Assembly: GCA_020205615.1 (NCBI GenBank)
Contig: CM035173.1
Span: forward strand, 52,521,910 to 52,585,909
From: Panax quinquefolius
Taxonomy: Eukaryota > Streptophyta > Magnoliopsida > Apiales > Araliaceae
DNA: 64,000 nt
Reading direction: 5' to 3'
Below the pieces are notes generated by a model. The model was not told where the DNA came from and did not search any database. It saw nothing but the letters and a program-made list of their open reading frames with translations. Position 1 is the stretch's first letter. Each line of letters starts with the position of its first letter. This document shows positions 22,975 to 34,195 of the stretch, piece after piece. The position numbers were made by a program, and so were the translations under genes.

Positions 22975-24265
22975 CTGTATTTTTATCATAAATTCATAAT
23001 TCTAAATTAGTATTCTAGAGAACCCAAGTTTTTTTCTTTCTTACTAGCCTAACTCATAAACATTTCAGAGACTTCAAATTGACAAACACTCCTGAGCCAG
23101 AGAAACTTCACATTTGAATATATATTTTATTTTACACAACCACAATGTCGTTCAAGTTTGGACGAAACTGACTGCTAAGGTCTGGGGGCGTAGATTTTAA
23201 CAGCCAAACTGGTCAACCGAATCTATTCAAACTTAATCTTAAGGTTTGGTTTAATTATTAACCAAACCGATAGGTTGGTGCACACAAAAAAAAAAACTTC
23301 TTTTCCTTTTAATAGGTAATTTTATCCCCAAGTATGAGATTTAACCAGCAACCTTAAGGTCATTCCTCAGGGGCTCTGCCGTTATTAACCAAAGCAAACT
23401 TAGCTTGGTTTCAAAAGTGAGTTAACTGTATGGTTTGTTTTATTTCATGCTTAGGTATCTCTAATAGCGATTAACCTAATATAATCGAACCAAACATACT
23501 ATTAATCATGATTAAAGTAATCAAATTGAACCACTTAACCTAATCAATTAACTATGTATATTACTCAAGGGCACTTGAACTAAATTTCTAGCTTTTATCT
23601 GAGAGACTCAGCCATTTATTGAAAATGTCTGCTAAAGAGTAAGGTTAATCATTAATACATAGTTGTTCTTTGTTTCCAATTTTGAAGAGTTACGGTACTG
23701 ACATTTTATTTGTAATGTACACGGCTGTATTAATGACTTGGAATTTTAAATTAATCAATTGTATTGAACCTAACCAGTTGGCAACAGTTTCGTTTGATTC
23801 GGTTAGAGAAACAACAGAGTTAGGTTTAGTTACCATTTCTATAAACCACCTAGGAGTGGAGATTGTAACGATTAAGAGATTAATCAAATAATTAACACCC
23901 ATATCCCCAAGAGCAGATGTGCATACTTGCATTATAGTCTTTAATTTTCAACAACGTCATGAAAAGATATTCTAGTATTGAATCAGACCTAGCACAGAAA
24001 ATAAATTTATAAGCACGTGTCCCTTATCATTAACCATACAACTCCACAAACTTATCAATGGTTTGTAGGCATAACAAACAACATTTTACAAACCCCCAAC
24101 TCTAAAACAATATAAAAAGATGGTTTTTGGATAAGTTGAATTAGGACCCTTGTAGGAATTATCCCTCAATTCCAAAATTAGACTTTTTTTAATTAGATCT
24201 TTAAAATCCTAAATTCAGAATTGATACAAATTTATTTGATTTCAGTATAAACAACTATAACTACA
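22975..24265. other. Non-coding sequence, possibly intronic
   Basis: No exon was recognised. Bases about 23200-23530 hold many diverged copies of AACCAAAC/GGTTTGGTT in both orientations, resembling hAT subterminal repeats. At about 23330-23395 a minus-strand stretch vaguely resembles a tRNA (see rejected items). Confidence 0.4.
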
Positions 24266-24499
24266 TAGACTCCCTCCTTTCCGCAATAAGATCAAGTTCA
24301 ACTTTTTAAGGTCAATATGAGATATTATCAAACTCAAAAATGATTTGATGTTATCAAACTCAAAAATGATGTTTCAAAAATTTTAATAATTGTACAGTCC
24401 AAAATTAAATGAATTCATATCAATTTTGGGTTTGAGAATACGTTAATTTAACTCCAACAAATCAATATAGATCAGATATTTTGGAACGGAGGGAGTACT
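24266..24499. mobile_element. Stowaway-type MITE (Tc1/mariner)
   Basis: ACTCCCTCCTTTCCG at the left and GGAACGGAGGGAGTA at the right are inverted repeats of the CTCCCTCCGT type common to Stowaway MITEs, near TA dinucleotides. The core contains a 28-bp direct duplication (TATCAAACTCAAAAATGAT, 24317-24370). It is about 230 bp with no ORF. Confidence 0.75.
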
Positions 24500-24916
24500 A
24501 ATTACCAATTTATTTGCTTTCAAAACATAAATTAATTCATACCAATTTTGAATTTTGTAAATTGACTCCAATGTACAAAATTTGTCTCTCTAATTTTAGA
24601 ATCAACAGCAGCTTACTATATAGCAAAAGGCACAAATCAGACAAGAAAACAAGAAAACTGAGACCGGAAAGTGAAATCATAAGCATAAGAGGAAAACACA
24701 CACAAACAGTAGATCTTCACCCATTTCGAAAGACTAAAAATTTGGAAGGAGAACAAAACATTTATGTAAAAAGGCAAAGGTTAAGCAATTGAATAAGAAG
24801 ATCCTGAAATGGGGAAAGGATCCAAACTGAAACAGAAAAATGAATACCCAGAACGCAAAACATCCATTAATGGCAGAAAAAAAAGAGGCAAACAGATAGA
24901 AATCTTTCTTACTGTA

Positions 24917-25075
24917 GATGCCTAAAAGGGATTGCAAGAGGTTGTGCGCTGACCAGAGACTGAGTAGAGCTGCTACACGGAGAGAGATAAATGCGTCGTT
25001 GGTAAAATTAGAATATGTTTTGAACTGAGAAATGACGAAACATTTTATATCCCACAAGGAACGACGTAGTTTTGA
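24917..25075 (-). promoter_or_regulatory. Possible promoter and 5' exon of a minus-strand gene
   Basis: On the minus strand, CTACGTCGTTCC is followed by GGATATAAAATGTTTCG, a TATA-box-like sequence at about 25042-25052. An untranslated-looking leader follows, ending in the donor-like CTACAGTAAGAAAG at about 24918. If real, the start site would be near 25020 and the first intron would begin near 24917. No confirmed coding exon is attached. The only candidate is 22820-22974. Confidence 0.25.
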
Positions 25076-25146
25076 AATATTCAGTAATGCTGACTAAATT
25101 GCAAATCTGACCCTCTTATTTGTAATATTAACGACGGCATCCATTT

Positions 25147-25399
25147 TGACTTGATATTGTTCACTTTTTGTTGTGATTTGATATGCTACAACCTATATTA
25201 TGAATATATATCATTAGAAAAATAAATATACCAAGATTTGGTTTGTGTAGTTATTAAAATAAAAAAAAACTCCGCCTAGACCCCACCTAGGCACCGCCTA
25301 ATTTCCTGGAGGAATTTTTTTGCCTCCTTAGGCCTAAGTGAGGCGCCAGGGGGACTAGCGCTTAGGCGGATCTAGGCGGCGGTGATTTTTAGAACACTG
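25147..25399 (-). mobile_element. Truncated CTAGGCG-family hAT copy
   Basis: This is the reverse complement of about 18946-19220. It ends TTTTTAGAACACTG at 25399, the inverted form of CAGTGTTCTAAAAA, with the same CCTAGGC-rich shoulder and the start of the AT-rich core. The other end is missing and no target duplication is seen. Confidence 0.75.
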
Positions 25400-27420
25400 A
25401 GCAAGAGTCTTCTGAATCTCAAAGGTTGCAACAATATACTTCTTCAACCACCGAAGAAATTGCCCATGAAAAGGAAGAGAAGTGGCAGGCAACAAGTATT
25501 TTTGAATGCAAGCATAATGATCGTGCACCAAAAGGGGAAGACAACAGTCTATAGAACTAGTGGAGAACCGAGAAACTGATTACCAAGGTCTTCCCATCTA
25601 TGATGTAAAGCCTGATTATGAAGATCCTATTATGTATGATGAGGACACAGATGTACATTGTGATCTGGTGTATCAAGTGTTTTTTAGAGGTCCTTCCTGG
25701 GTTGATGATGCTCCTATGGTTGCAACCATAGTTCATGACACAACGGCACAAGATCCTCATCAATCAGCACAAACTGTACAACAAGAAGACTTTGTGAGGC
25801 AGCAAACATGGGATATGAAAGGGCAAGAAAACAATATTCCTATCATGTTACAACAGTTGACTAGTTTGCAAAACATCTTACCAAATAAGCAACAACAGTA
25901 AATTAGCTCTATTGACAGTTTTATTGAGCTTTGGCAGCAAAAGCAATTCCATCAATTGCCAGAAGCACAATCTGGTTGCTCACAGAATGAGAAGCCTACT
26001 ACCTTAGTTTGTCAAAAGAAAGAGCAAATCAAGATTTGGGCATAACGGAGGCTTGGCTTGAAATGCCCAGGGTGGGTCAGGTGCATGACCCAACTAGCAA
26101 GGAGAAGGTTGCCTTAAACCAAGAAACCACGCCACTTGGCAATTCCAAATATTCACTATTCAAGTGGAAAATGAAAGAGAAAGGAATTGTTTTGAGAATT
26201 TGTGTTATAACTCTATCAATTCAAGAGATGCACGTCTTATTTTCTGATCTAGCATTCTAAAAGTACCAAGAATGCTGTAGTTGAGGGCTAACAATCAAGA
26301 GTTTGATTTGGTTGTGAGAAAGTTCTTAAGCAAGAGCTCCAAGTTAAGTCATTTTGGAGTCAAAACAGCTTGGAGGAAATTGAAATAAATTATTAATTTC
26401 TTAGGGACAAAGAAGACATGCAGGCTACTAAAAACTGAATCCCTTTCAACCTGTTTCAAATGGGATAAGTATCATCTCAATGGAAAGAGAAGTTCCTGGG
26501 ATATCTATATGCTAGTTCTCATGTATGATTATGCTTATGCATCAAGGGGGCAGGGCAGTTGGTTTACATGGAAAATTTTGCAAAAATCTGGTCTCCATTG
26601 GAAAGAAGCATATGATGAGGCCTTTGAAGAACTCCAAAGAAGGTATTGGGTTATGCTTAATCATGCTGCAATCTATGGGATGCTCCTTCCATTCCTGGCT
26701 CTGTCTCTCCATCTGGTGAAAAAAGACTACAATGAAAGCAGGTGATCAAAGAAGCAAAGAAAGAAGTTTAAAGGAACCTACGCCTTTTCCAGCTTGGAGT
26801 TTGGGGTATTCTATGGTGATGGAAAGGTGTTGCAAGCAGTTCATTAAAGAGTATGGCATCTTGCCATCTTGGCATGAGCTTCTATTTCCCTATTACAGAA
26901 AATTACCTCTAAAGATGAAAAAGGCTGCAGAAGACTATGATAAGTTCAAGAGAACCACAAAGAGCATTCAAGAACAAGTCACTAAACTGCTGAATATTCA
27001 GAAGAGTGTCAAACACAAGTGCCCAAGGCATGCTAAAACTAATATTGGGGTAAGCGTTTTCTACAGAAAGATTCAACTAAACAAGTTCCTGAGTTTCATT
27101 TTTGATATTGGAAAGGTGTTGAGAGCAACCAAAACTAAAATTAGAGAATCAACATTATCCATGAGGACATGGGTACTTATGGCAGGCAAGGGCATATTGG
27201 GCAGTTACTATCTATTAGAATATTCTAGTGATAACTATGTTATAAGTGAGTTAGTTAGTAATGGATGAAAGATAAAAGAATATGGTGTAGGTTTTGACTT
27301 TACTTTTCCAGCAAGTCTATTGAGTCTAGAAATACAAGAGTCTTGTAACTTTTTTATTTTAAGAAGTATTAAATGATATGAAAATCTGAGAAACAAGTTT
27401 GCTTTCACACCTATCTCCCT
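25400..27420 (+). pseudogene. Degenerate gypsy-like pol remnants and LTR-like tail
   Basis: Open stretches on the plus strand occur in different frames: ENRETDYQGLPIYDVKPDYE (25560-25901), WKEAYDEAFEELQRR (26509-26745) and YYRKLPLKMKKAAEDYDKFK (26732-27268). The second resembles the W-x-EEAxxAFEELK segment that follows gypsy reverse transcriptase. The third resembles the end of integrase. After the last stop near 27268, the sequence GAGTCTAGAAATACAAGAGTC...TATTAAATGATATGAAAA to about 27420 looks like an LTR. Stops are many and no catalytic motif survives, so the assignment is tentative. A chance alternative is remains of a host gene. Confidence 0.35.
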
Positions 27421-28163
27421 CCTTCTACCTTCCCCCCAAATTGTATCTATTTGTTTGTTTCTCTCTTTCCTCCCTAAATTTCTTCTATCTATATTTCTAT
27501 TTGTTGTTCTAACTCTGCAGATTCAAGTCAGTTCCAAAAGTCAGGGCCAAAGTGTGGCCTGACATGAGTACCTATTGAGTTCTGGCAAACCTCCTTACGA
27601 CGTTTCTTCTTCTAAATTTGATTAAAATTCAAAATTGAGCTTTCAATTTTCCAGAAAATACAATAGATATACACTCCAGGTCCATGTAGATGACAAAATC
27701 AAGTATTTTCAAGTAAATTACCCCCAAATATGAACATGCATTTCACGTATAAAGGAAAACATGACAATTAAAGATTTTTTTGTAAAAGTACTAGAATTTA
27801 CAACTCCGAGATCAATTCAAAATGCTCAAATTTATGACATTAAACAAGTCATGTATCTTTTAATCAACACCCTAGCATATCCCATGTTCCAAAAGAATTC
27901 CACACACACATACACACACAGATGTTCAGCATCTTTCAGACACAACCTCACAGGCTGTTAATTTTATCTTCAAAACCTTGGCCTTTATCAACCACGAGTC
28001 TACCAACAAGGAAAAAAAATCTTTACAAAAAAGTATTGAATTATCAACTCCATTTCATCCAAATGCATAAAAATTTACTGTCCTATGAGAATTCTATAAA
28101 TAAATCATAGTCATCTCATGTCCTCAGGGTTCAGAAATTAATTAACATACAGACAGACCTTAA
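27421..28163. other. Non-coding sequence
   Basis: Nothing is supported beyond a CT-rich run at about 27400-27500 and a short CA-rich run near 27900. Confidence 0.4.
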
Positions 28164-28315
28164 ATAGAGGTCATAGTTATCAAGGCGACAAGTCAAGGCG
28201 AGACGACAGCCGGCAGCTTAAGCGACAAAGCGCCCGACTAGTGTCCACAAATCGACAAGTCGTTAACAATATAAATTTTATACAAATAAAATTATATATA
28301 TTTAATACTTATATG

Positions 28316-28560
28316 AATATTGATATATTTATTTCTCTAATGATTTACCATATTCATAATGTAACTGGTAGCATATCAAATCACAACAAGAAGTGAACAA
28401 TATTAAGTCAAAATGAATAATTTTATTATAGTTGTAAACTTATAATTTTTGAACTTGTACCAACTTCAAATTATATAAATGGTGATACATTTGTAATATT
28501 TCAATATAATTATTAAATTTATGTTAGTTTCTTAACTTTTGTTAGTTTCTTAAGTTTTAA
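28316..28560. repeat. Core segment shared with the hAT at 18946-19686
   Basis: GATATATTTATTTCTCTAAT and the following bases match about 19140-19380 in the same orientation with scattered differences. The CTAGGCG shoulders are absent. The two hAT-like families therefore share internal sequence. Confidence 0.75.
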
Positions 28561-29159
28561 TGGTGTATATATAGAATAACATAAATTTCAATGCTAAGAA
28601 TTCAATATATAAAACAAGTAACTAATCATTGTTAAGATAAAGACAAACACATTCTTTTGAACTGCATTAGTTTGTTAAACAATCTTTTTTTTCTTCCTGC
28701 TACTGCTAATATTATATAATCAACAAATTTAATTATGAATAACAACACTAACAATAATATATAATCAGTAAATTTAATTACATTGGCTTTCCGAATGGAA
28801 CAATTTTTTTTAAAAATGACTTGAGACAGTACTATAACATGGGTATGCTGCTGAGACATTTATTAAGCATGCTTTATGACACTCTATCTAGCTGAAAACA
28901 ATGGTAATAAATGAGAATTGGGCTGCTATGAAAAAATAACCTACAAGTATACTACAACCCATAAATAAATGGAACAATTACATTTTCTATTACATTTTTA
29001 AAAATTATTACAACAATAGTGCACTCATAAAATATTTACACAATTAATACATTTAAAGTTTTATTTACATAATTAGTGAATTTATTCTTCTTTTAATTTA
29101 GTTATGTGATTTATATAATTAGTGAATTTATTCTTCCTTTAATTATTACTACCTTCTTT

Positions 29160-29640
29160 TGCTTCCCATCACCGTCATCTTCTCCCCTCCTCCTCCACCT
29201 CCACCTCCACCTCCACCTCCGCCTCCGCCTCCGCCTCCGCCGCCTCCACCTTCTCCTCCACCGCCATCTTCTCCCCTCCTCCTCCACCACCTCCACCTCC
29301 ACCTCCGCCTCCGCCTCCGCCTCCATTTTCTCCCCTCCTGATTCGCTTCCCCTTCGCCATCTCCTCCCCTCTCGGTCCGCTTCCCCTTCCGCCGCCGCCA
29401 CCTCCATCTCCTCCTCCTCCTCCTCCGCCGCCGCTTACACCGTCATTTCCTCCCCTCCCGATTCGTTTCCCCTTCGCCATCTACTCCCCTCTCGATCCGC
29501 TTCCCACCTCCTCATCAGCCTCCATTATGGTCGTCTTCCGCCTTCCGCCGCCACCTCCACCTCCTCCGCCACCTCCATCTCCTCTGCCGCCTCCATTATG
29601 GCCGCCTCCTCCGCCTCCACCACCTCCGTTATGACCACCT
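29160..29640. repeat. CCT/CCG trinucleotide low-complexity block
   Basis: Long runs of CCTCC(A/G) and CTCCCCTCC(C/T)GATT(C/T)G units. Larger units containing GATTCGCTTCCCCTTCGCCA recur near 29338 and 29458. All six frames stay open because the runs avoid stops, so poly-Pro, Leu/His/Arg and Glu/Gly readings are artefacts of composition. Confidence 0.8.
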
Positions 29641-29757
29641 CCGCCTCCATTAACTGTCTTGCACCTGCAACGCTTTTCACCACCCCACTGTTGGTTAAGT
29701 TACCAATTAATTTAAGAATTGTTTCCAAGTATTACCTAATTTTTTTTCCATAGTGCA

Positions 29758-30070
29758 GGTGGTAGCCAAATCTCCATACCAAGGTAACCTATTCAATTTT
29801 ATTAGGTTACCAATTTATTTTGAATGTGATGCAGTTGGTAGCCAAACTTTCATACCAGGGTAACCTATTCAGTTTTATTAGGGTTACCAATTTTATTTTG
29901 AATGTGATACAGTTGGTAGTCAAACCTTCATGCAGTTGGTTGTCAAGGCTTCAGACCAAGGTAACCAATTCAGTTTTATTAGGTTACAAATTTATTTTGA
30001 ATGTGATGCAGTTGGTAGCCAAACCTTCATACAAAGGTAACCATTTTAGTTTTTGTGGGTAACCAAATCG
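29758..30070. repeat. Minisatellite of about 76-100 bp, four units
   Basis: Units begin GGTAGCCAAA and contain AAGGTAACC(T/A)ATTCA, TTTTATTAGGTTACCAA and TTTATTTTGAATGTGATGCAGTT. The short words GGTAACC and GGTTACC within each unit are inverted repeats of each other. Confidence 0.8.
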
Positions 30071-30099
30071 TCAAAAAAAATTCAGAACAGTAACTCAGG

Positions 30100-30500
30100 T
30101 ACTTCTAGAGATTTGCGGTGGAGGAGGATGATGAAGGGGAGGAGAGGGCGATGTAGCGGCGGCGCAACCAAGGACTTCTGGAGATTCGCGGCGGAAGAGG
30201 ATGATGAAGGGAAAGAGAGAGGAGACAATGATGAAGAGAATGAGCGGTGAGGGAGATGAAGATTAGGATGGAGAAAATATTTTTTTGTTTTTCCCTCTTT
30301 TTGATTTGAATTATGGATTTGTTTTTGTTGTTAGATCCCAAAATTTTGATTTGAATTATTAATTATGGTGGTTATTTCTCCTTAATTTTAGGTTTCCTTA
30401 TTAATGTGAAATTGAATGGTTTAAATTTGAATTATTAATTATGGCGATTATTTCTCCTTAATTTTAGGTTTCCTTATTAATCTGAAATTGAATGGCTTGA
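30100..30500. repeat. Two further direct duplications
   Basis: ACTTCT(A/G)GAGATT(T/C)GCGG followed by GGATGATGAAGGG occurs at about 30103 and 30173. A block beginning GAATTATTAATTATGG of about 78 bp is repeated at about 30352 and 30430. Neither pair encodes a recognisable protein. Confidence 0.75.
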
Positions 30501-31338
30501 ATTTGTTACTTTTTTTGTAATTATTTTATGGATGTTACTCTTTTTGTAATTATTTTGTGCATGCACTAATGGTGTAATTACTTTCTAATTGTTGTATATT
30601 TCTGTAAAGAACCCTAAATAAATATACAAATAAAACCCATAAACAAAAAATTAAGAGCAGCCCACTAGCCCAACAGACCCTACAAGTATAGTACGCAGCA
30701 GAGTAGAGAGAAAATCAGAAAAAGGAAAGAAAAAAGAAAGAACGAGTCAGAGTCTCGAAGAAGGAAAGAAGACGAAAGAAGAACGGGTCAGAGTCCCGAA
30801 GTCGCGAGTTGCCGCCTGTCGGAGCCTGTGCCGAAGTCGTCGATGCCGAAGTTGACGCGATAAGTCGCGATCGCTTGCTCTCCCTCTTTATTGCTCTCCC
30901 CTTTCTCCCTCTCTATATAAGTTTTGTTGGCTTGTCTTGCGATCGATTAGGTTTAGCAGCCTAAATTTTTTTAACCCAGTTTAGTCTGACCCGTACAATC
31001 CAAGTCGTCGGATCTGAAATCCAGTCGTCCAAGTCATCGCCTTTCCTAGCAGAGTGCTCGACTTTCTAGCTTTCAACCAAGTCGCCCAGACACCTTAAAA
31101 TTTTCTGCCGACTCGACGTAAGTGTCACCTACGCGACAACTTGATAACCCTGATAGAGGTTAAGCAAGAGCTCATAGCTCAAGCTCAGTAGCTACACAAG
31201 GCACAGGTGTACTGCAAGTCTGCAACTACAAACGAGGCACATAAACTAAACATTTACCTGCAAAGATACTAAATGTACAACTTAAAAAATTCATTTAGAT
31301 GCATAAAATTAGATATTTTACACTACATTTTAACTCAC

Positions 31339-31822
31339 CACAATGAATAGCTACTACATGAGCATTTGCATCGCGTGATCTTATAAATTCATATTCTGCT
31401 TCAATTTTTGCCTTCACCGCCTCATAATCCTATCTCGCCACCGCAATCAATTCCTACTTCACTTTCACCGCCCTTGATTTCGGCGTCCCCGCGGCAGCCT
31501 TAAGCTCACTCCTCACAGCCGAAGCTGAATTTTCCGTGGCTTCCTAAGTCGAATTTGGCTGCTGCCGAGCTCTGGTGCACGGACCGTTGCGGATCTGAGA
31601 AAACGACAGCAGCGAAGCCTTTTCTAGAGCTTGCCGCTTTGATGATGACGTCATCTGCAGTGACAATAGGTTACTAAGACTTTGTACTTTTCTCTTTTGA
31701 CCTCTGCACCTCTGCCGCGATGATGGTGGCTCCACTGACGGAATATTTAATGCCTTCTTTGGAGTTTCGGTGGAGGAAATCGCCGGCAGTAGGTTTCCAG
31801 CGTCCTTACGCTTGACCTCCAT
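31339..31822 (-). pseudogene. First exon of an unidentified basic/coiled-coil protein gene, with three stops
   Basis: ATG at 31822 opens MEVKRKDAGNLLPAISSTET, then SSRQRCRGQKRKVQSLSNLL, SFSQIRNGPCTRARQ, and after stops ELKAAAGTPKSRAVK and DYEAVKAKIEAEYEFIRSRD. The exon ends in HVVAIHC before a donor GTGAGT at 31338-31333. The frame would be continuous for about 161 codons except for three TAG codons, each in a context where CAG would fit (NST-EAT, VKVK-ELI, VAR-DYE). It is lysine/arginine-rich at the start and helical at the end. I do not know the family. The next exon is not found. The 28172-31152 element lies in the intron direction. Confidence 0.55.
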
Positions 31823-31957
31823 CTAGAGCTTGTTTGGGAACTCAGAGTTTCGTCTGAACGAGCATTTTGGGGACACAAATTTGTGTATCTGTGGAGTAAA
31901 TTTTATTCCGTGTATTGGCGGCGTAGGTTAGTTGACATACAGCTACGTATATCTAAG

Positions 31958-34195
31958 GGCCTGTTTGGGAATGACTTATTTTAAAATGACTTATAAGTTA
32001 AAATATAAGTTGACTTATAAGTTTTTTAAGTTGGGACTTATAAGTTTTTTAAGTTGGGACTTATAAGTAATGGCGTTCGGATGATAATGGCTTATAAGTT
32101 AGAAATTAAGTTAAAATAAGTTATGAAGGTGTTCGGCTGATAATGACTTATAAGTTAAAATAAAATGTAAAGATTACTAAAAAGAACATTATAAAAATAT
32201 ACATTGATTCAATATCATATCGAAGGTTATTATTGGTAAACAACTTATTTAAACAGCTTATCGGTAAACTGCTTATTATTTAAACAGTTTATTGGTAAAC
32301 AACTTATTATTTAAACAAGTAAACAACATATTATTTAAACAGCTTATTGGTAAACAACTTATTATTTAAACAGCTTATTGGTAAACAACTTATTATTGAT
32401 AAACAACCTCTATAGAACAAAAAGTTTCCATCAACGGAAAAAAAAACAAGATCCATTGCAATACAATGCATTGATAATAAACAAGAATTCATAGTTGGTA
32501 ATAAAAAAACACAATGAAGTGAATGAAAAAACAGCAACCAAATTCAAACCAAAATAAAGACAACCCCACAATACTAAAACAGAGAACAGGAGAAATGAAA
32601 GAGCCCATATTGGACTTATTGCCATCTCTTGTTTCATATTATTGTGTCAAAGCATATCCCATTACTTTGATTAGTCGTATAATTTTCATCTAAGATTACA
32701 ATTGATTTTGACTGACATTCCAAAGGAAGCATTTAAAAAAGTTAGCAGGAAATCACTAAGGTTAACCTACTGACACTGCCTACAAAGAGTTAACTTCCAC
32801 AAACATACTAATTAAAAAGACCCCGTAAATTTCGTTTATTGATAATTGAGCATATCCAATCCAATAAAAACTAAAAGCCTAAAACTTCTCTGATAATAAT
32901 CTATGACATAAATAATGACATTGATAAATTAAAATACTGTCAAACCATTGTAGGTAAAATCTTCTACTATTAGCAAATATGAGTTTGTACCATACCTTAA
33001 AGTATCGGAAGAAAGGAGTAGTAACAAGCTCTTGCAACAAGGGATTCAACACTGCTCCATTAAGAGTGTCTACGGTCTCATAGTCAACAACAGTCCTCAA
33101 CTAGGCCTGAATATTTATGAGAATCCTGCACAAGCACAACAAAAGAAATAGCTAACAAGTCACACACAACAGCGGTGGTCAGGTTCTTTATATTCTTAGC
33201 ATATTCACGGAGAAATTAAAGTTAAATATTGAAGTTTAACCAAGAACTATCCCAGAAGTCCACTCCAGTGTCCCCAATTAATAGAAGCTAGTAGCTAAAA
33301 GAAGACATCCAAGGAGTTTTAGTTGGGTTGTTTTTGTAGTACATCAAAACTAAACGAGTACATTCGGTTTCTCATATAGCATTGTCTTATAATTCCCATC
33401 TAACACAATTATATACCTACAGAGATGAGAGAAATGGGTTAATTTTTTCTATTTCACATTGCAATTGGAATAGGTTCATTCTATTTCTCATAATAGCATA
33501 CAAGTATATCCAATTAGAACCAAATTTCTGAGTCTTTACCATAAGTACTCAAGCTATATTAGGCAACTCAATTCCAGGCCTTGGAATTGGAATTGATGCC
33601 CAAATATTAACTAAATTTCAATTTAAGAATTGCAAATGCGCTTTCAGTTTCGATTCCTAAGCTGGAATTGAGCTGCCAAACATAGCGTTTGTAGAATTCC
33701 GGAGTTCCAAAACAAAAAACACAAGAATTGAAGACATATATACAGAGAGAAAGTGCAGAAATTAAAAGAAATAACCTCAGAACAGCTGCAGATCTTGTGA
33801 TTGTTAAGAAAGGAAGAAATCTTCTGGGAATTCAAACATAACATAATATACACTTGCATACATATCAAATATTTGATCAAGGGTTTGGTACCTAACAACA
33901 ATTGAAGGAGTAGAATGAGTAGCAGGAGTAGCAGCCACGCAGCGAAGAAGGAGGGAGAAGCCAAGAAATCGACAGATCTAGCGCATAGAGAGCAGAGCAG
34001 GAGAGATGTTCAATTTTAGCCGTTCGAAGAGAAAGAGATCAGGTTAGGTTAAAAGGGATAGATCTGTAATTTATTATGATAAAAGAAGGACAAAAGAGAC
34101 GTTACATTTGGTCAGAATAACTGAGAATGACTTATAAGCTATTTTTTTATAAGTTAAAATTATTACTTATTATTTTTAACGTCAAAAAACAGGTG
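31958..34195. mobile_element. Possible Pack-type DNA transposon carrying an ERO1 fragment
   Basis: The left end GGGCCTGTTTGGGAATGACT is followed by many ACTTATAAGT palindromes to about 32400. The right part, about 34110-34195, has GAATGACTTATAAGCT...TTATAAGTTAAAA and ends near AAAAAACAGGTG, roughly the inverse of the left end. Such ends resemble hAT/MULE-like MITEs. The centre holds the ERO1 exon. Exact termini and a target duplication were not found, so this is a hypothesis. Confidence 0.3.
32996..33106 (-). pseudogene. ERO1: ERO1 (endoplasmic reticulum oxidoreductin) exon, frameshifted
   Basis: On the minus strand, after an acceptor (AATATTCAG), the exon reads GLVEDCC, then DYETVDTLNGAVLNPLLQEL and VTTPFFRYFK, ending at a donor GTATGG. 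This is the conserved N-terminal block of plant ERO1, the flavoenzyme that oxidises protein disulfide isomerase in the ER lumen. In the family the block reads C-C-C-D-Y-E-T-V-D. Here two bases are missing from the TGT run between DCC and DYE, which shifts the frame. The next block expected, with the CxxC-like DCPFW motif, is not present in the following 350 bases. It is therefore a single captured or orphan exon, not a working gene. Confidence 0.75.

Larger units (their letters stand above)
28172..31152. mobile_element. 3-kb hAT-like element with 8-bp duplication
   Basis: The ends CATAGTTATCAAGGCGAC and, read inward from the right, CAGGGTTATCAAGTTGTC are imperfect inverted repeats sharing GTTATCAAG. 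A perfect 8-bp duplication, ATAGAGGT, flanks it (28164-28171 and 31153-31160). Near both ends are many GACAAGTCG/CGACTTGTCG-like motifs. The interior has no transposase. It holds a CTAGGCG-family core segment (28316-28560), a CCT/CCG-rich block, and several minisatellites. It lies just downstream (in gene direction) of the exon 31339-31822, so it probably landed in an intron of that gene. Confidence 0.8.

Noticed and set aside
23330..23395. tRNA-like or tRNA-derived SINE sequence on the minus strand (GGCAGAGC ... GGTTAAATCTC)
   Set aside because: A- and B-box resemblance is weak, stems do not pair well, and no SINE tail or duplication is visible.
24734..25057. 107-residue minus-strand ORF rich in Phe
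   Set aside because: It runs through the putative leader and intron start. The hydrophobic composition follows from T-rich sequence and the donor-like site interrupts it.
29106..29753. Long overlapping ORFs, Pro/Leu/His/Arg-rich on plus and Glu/Gly-rich on minus
   Set aside because: All frames stay open because CCT/CCG runs contain no stop codons. No homology-like texture, and the region lies inside a non-coding hAT-like element.
33644..33964. Leucine-rich ORF that could be a signal peptide upstream of the ERO1 exon
   Set aside because: The frame begins at TTG, not ATG, has no match to the ERO1 N-terminus that I know, and reads through intron-like sequence.
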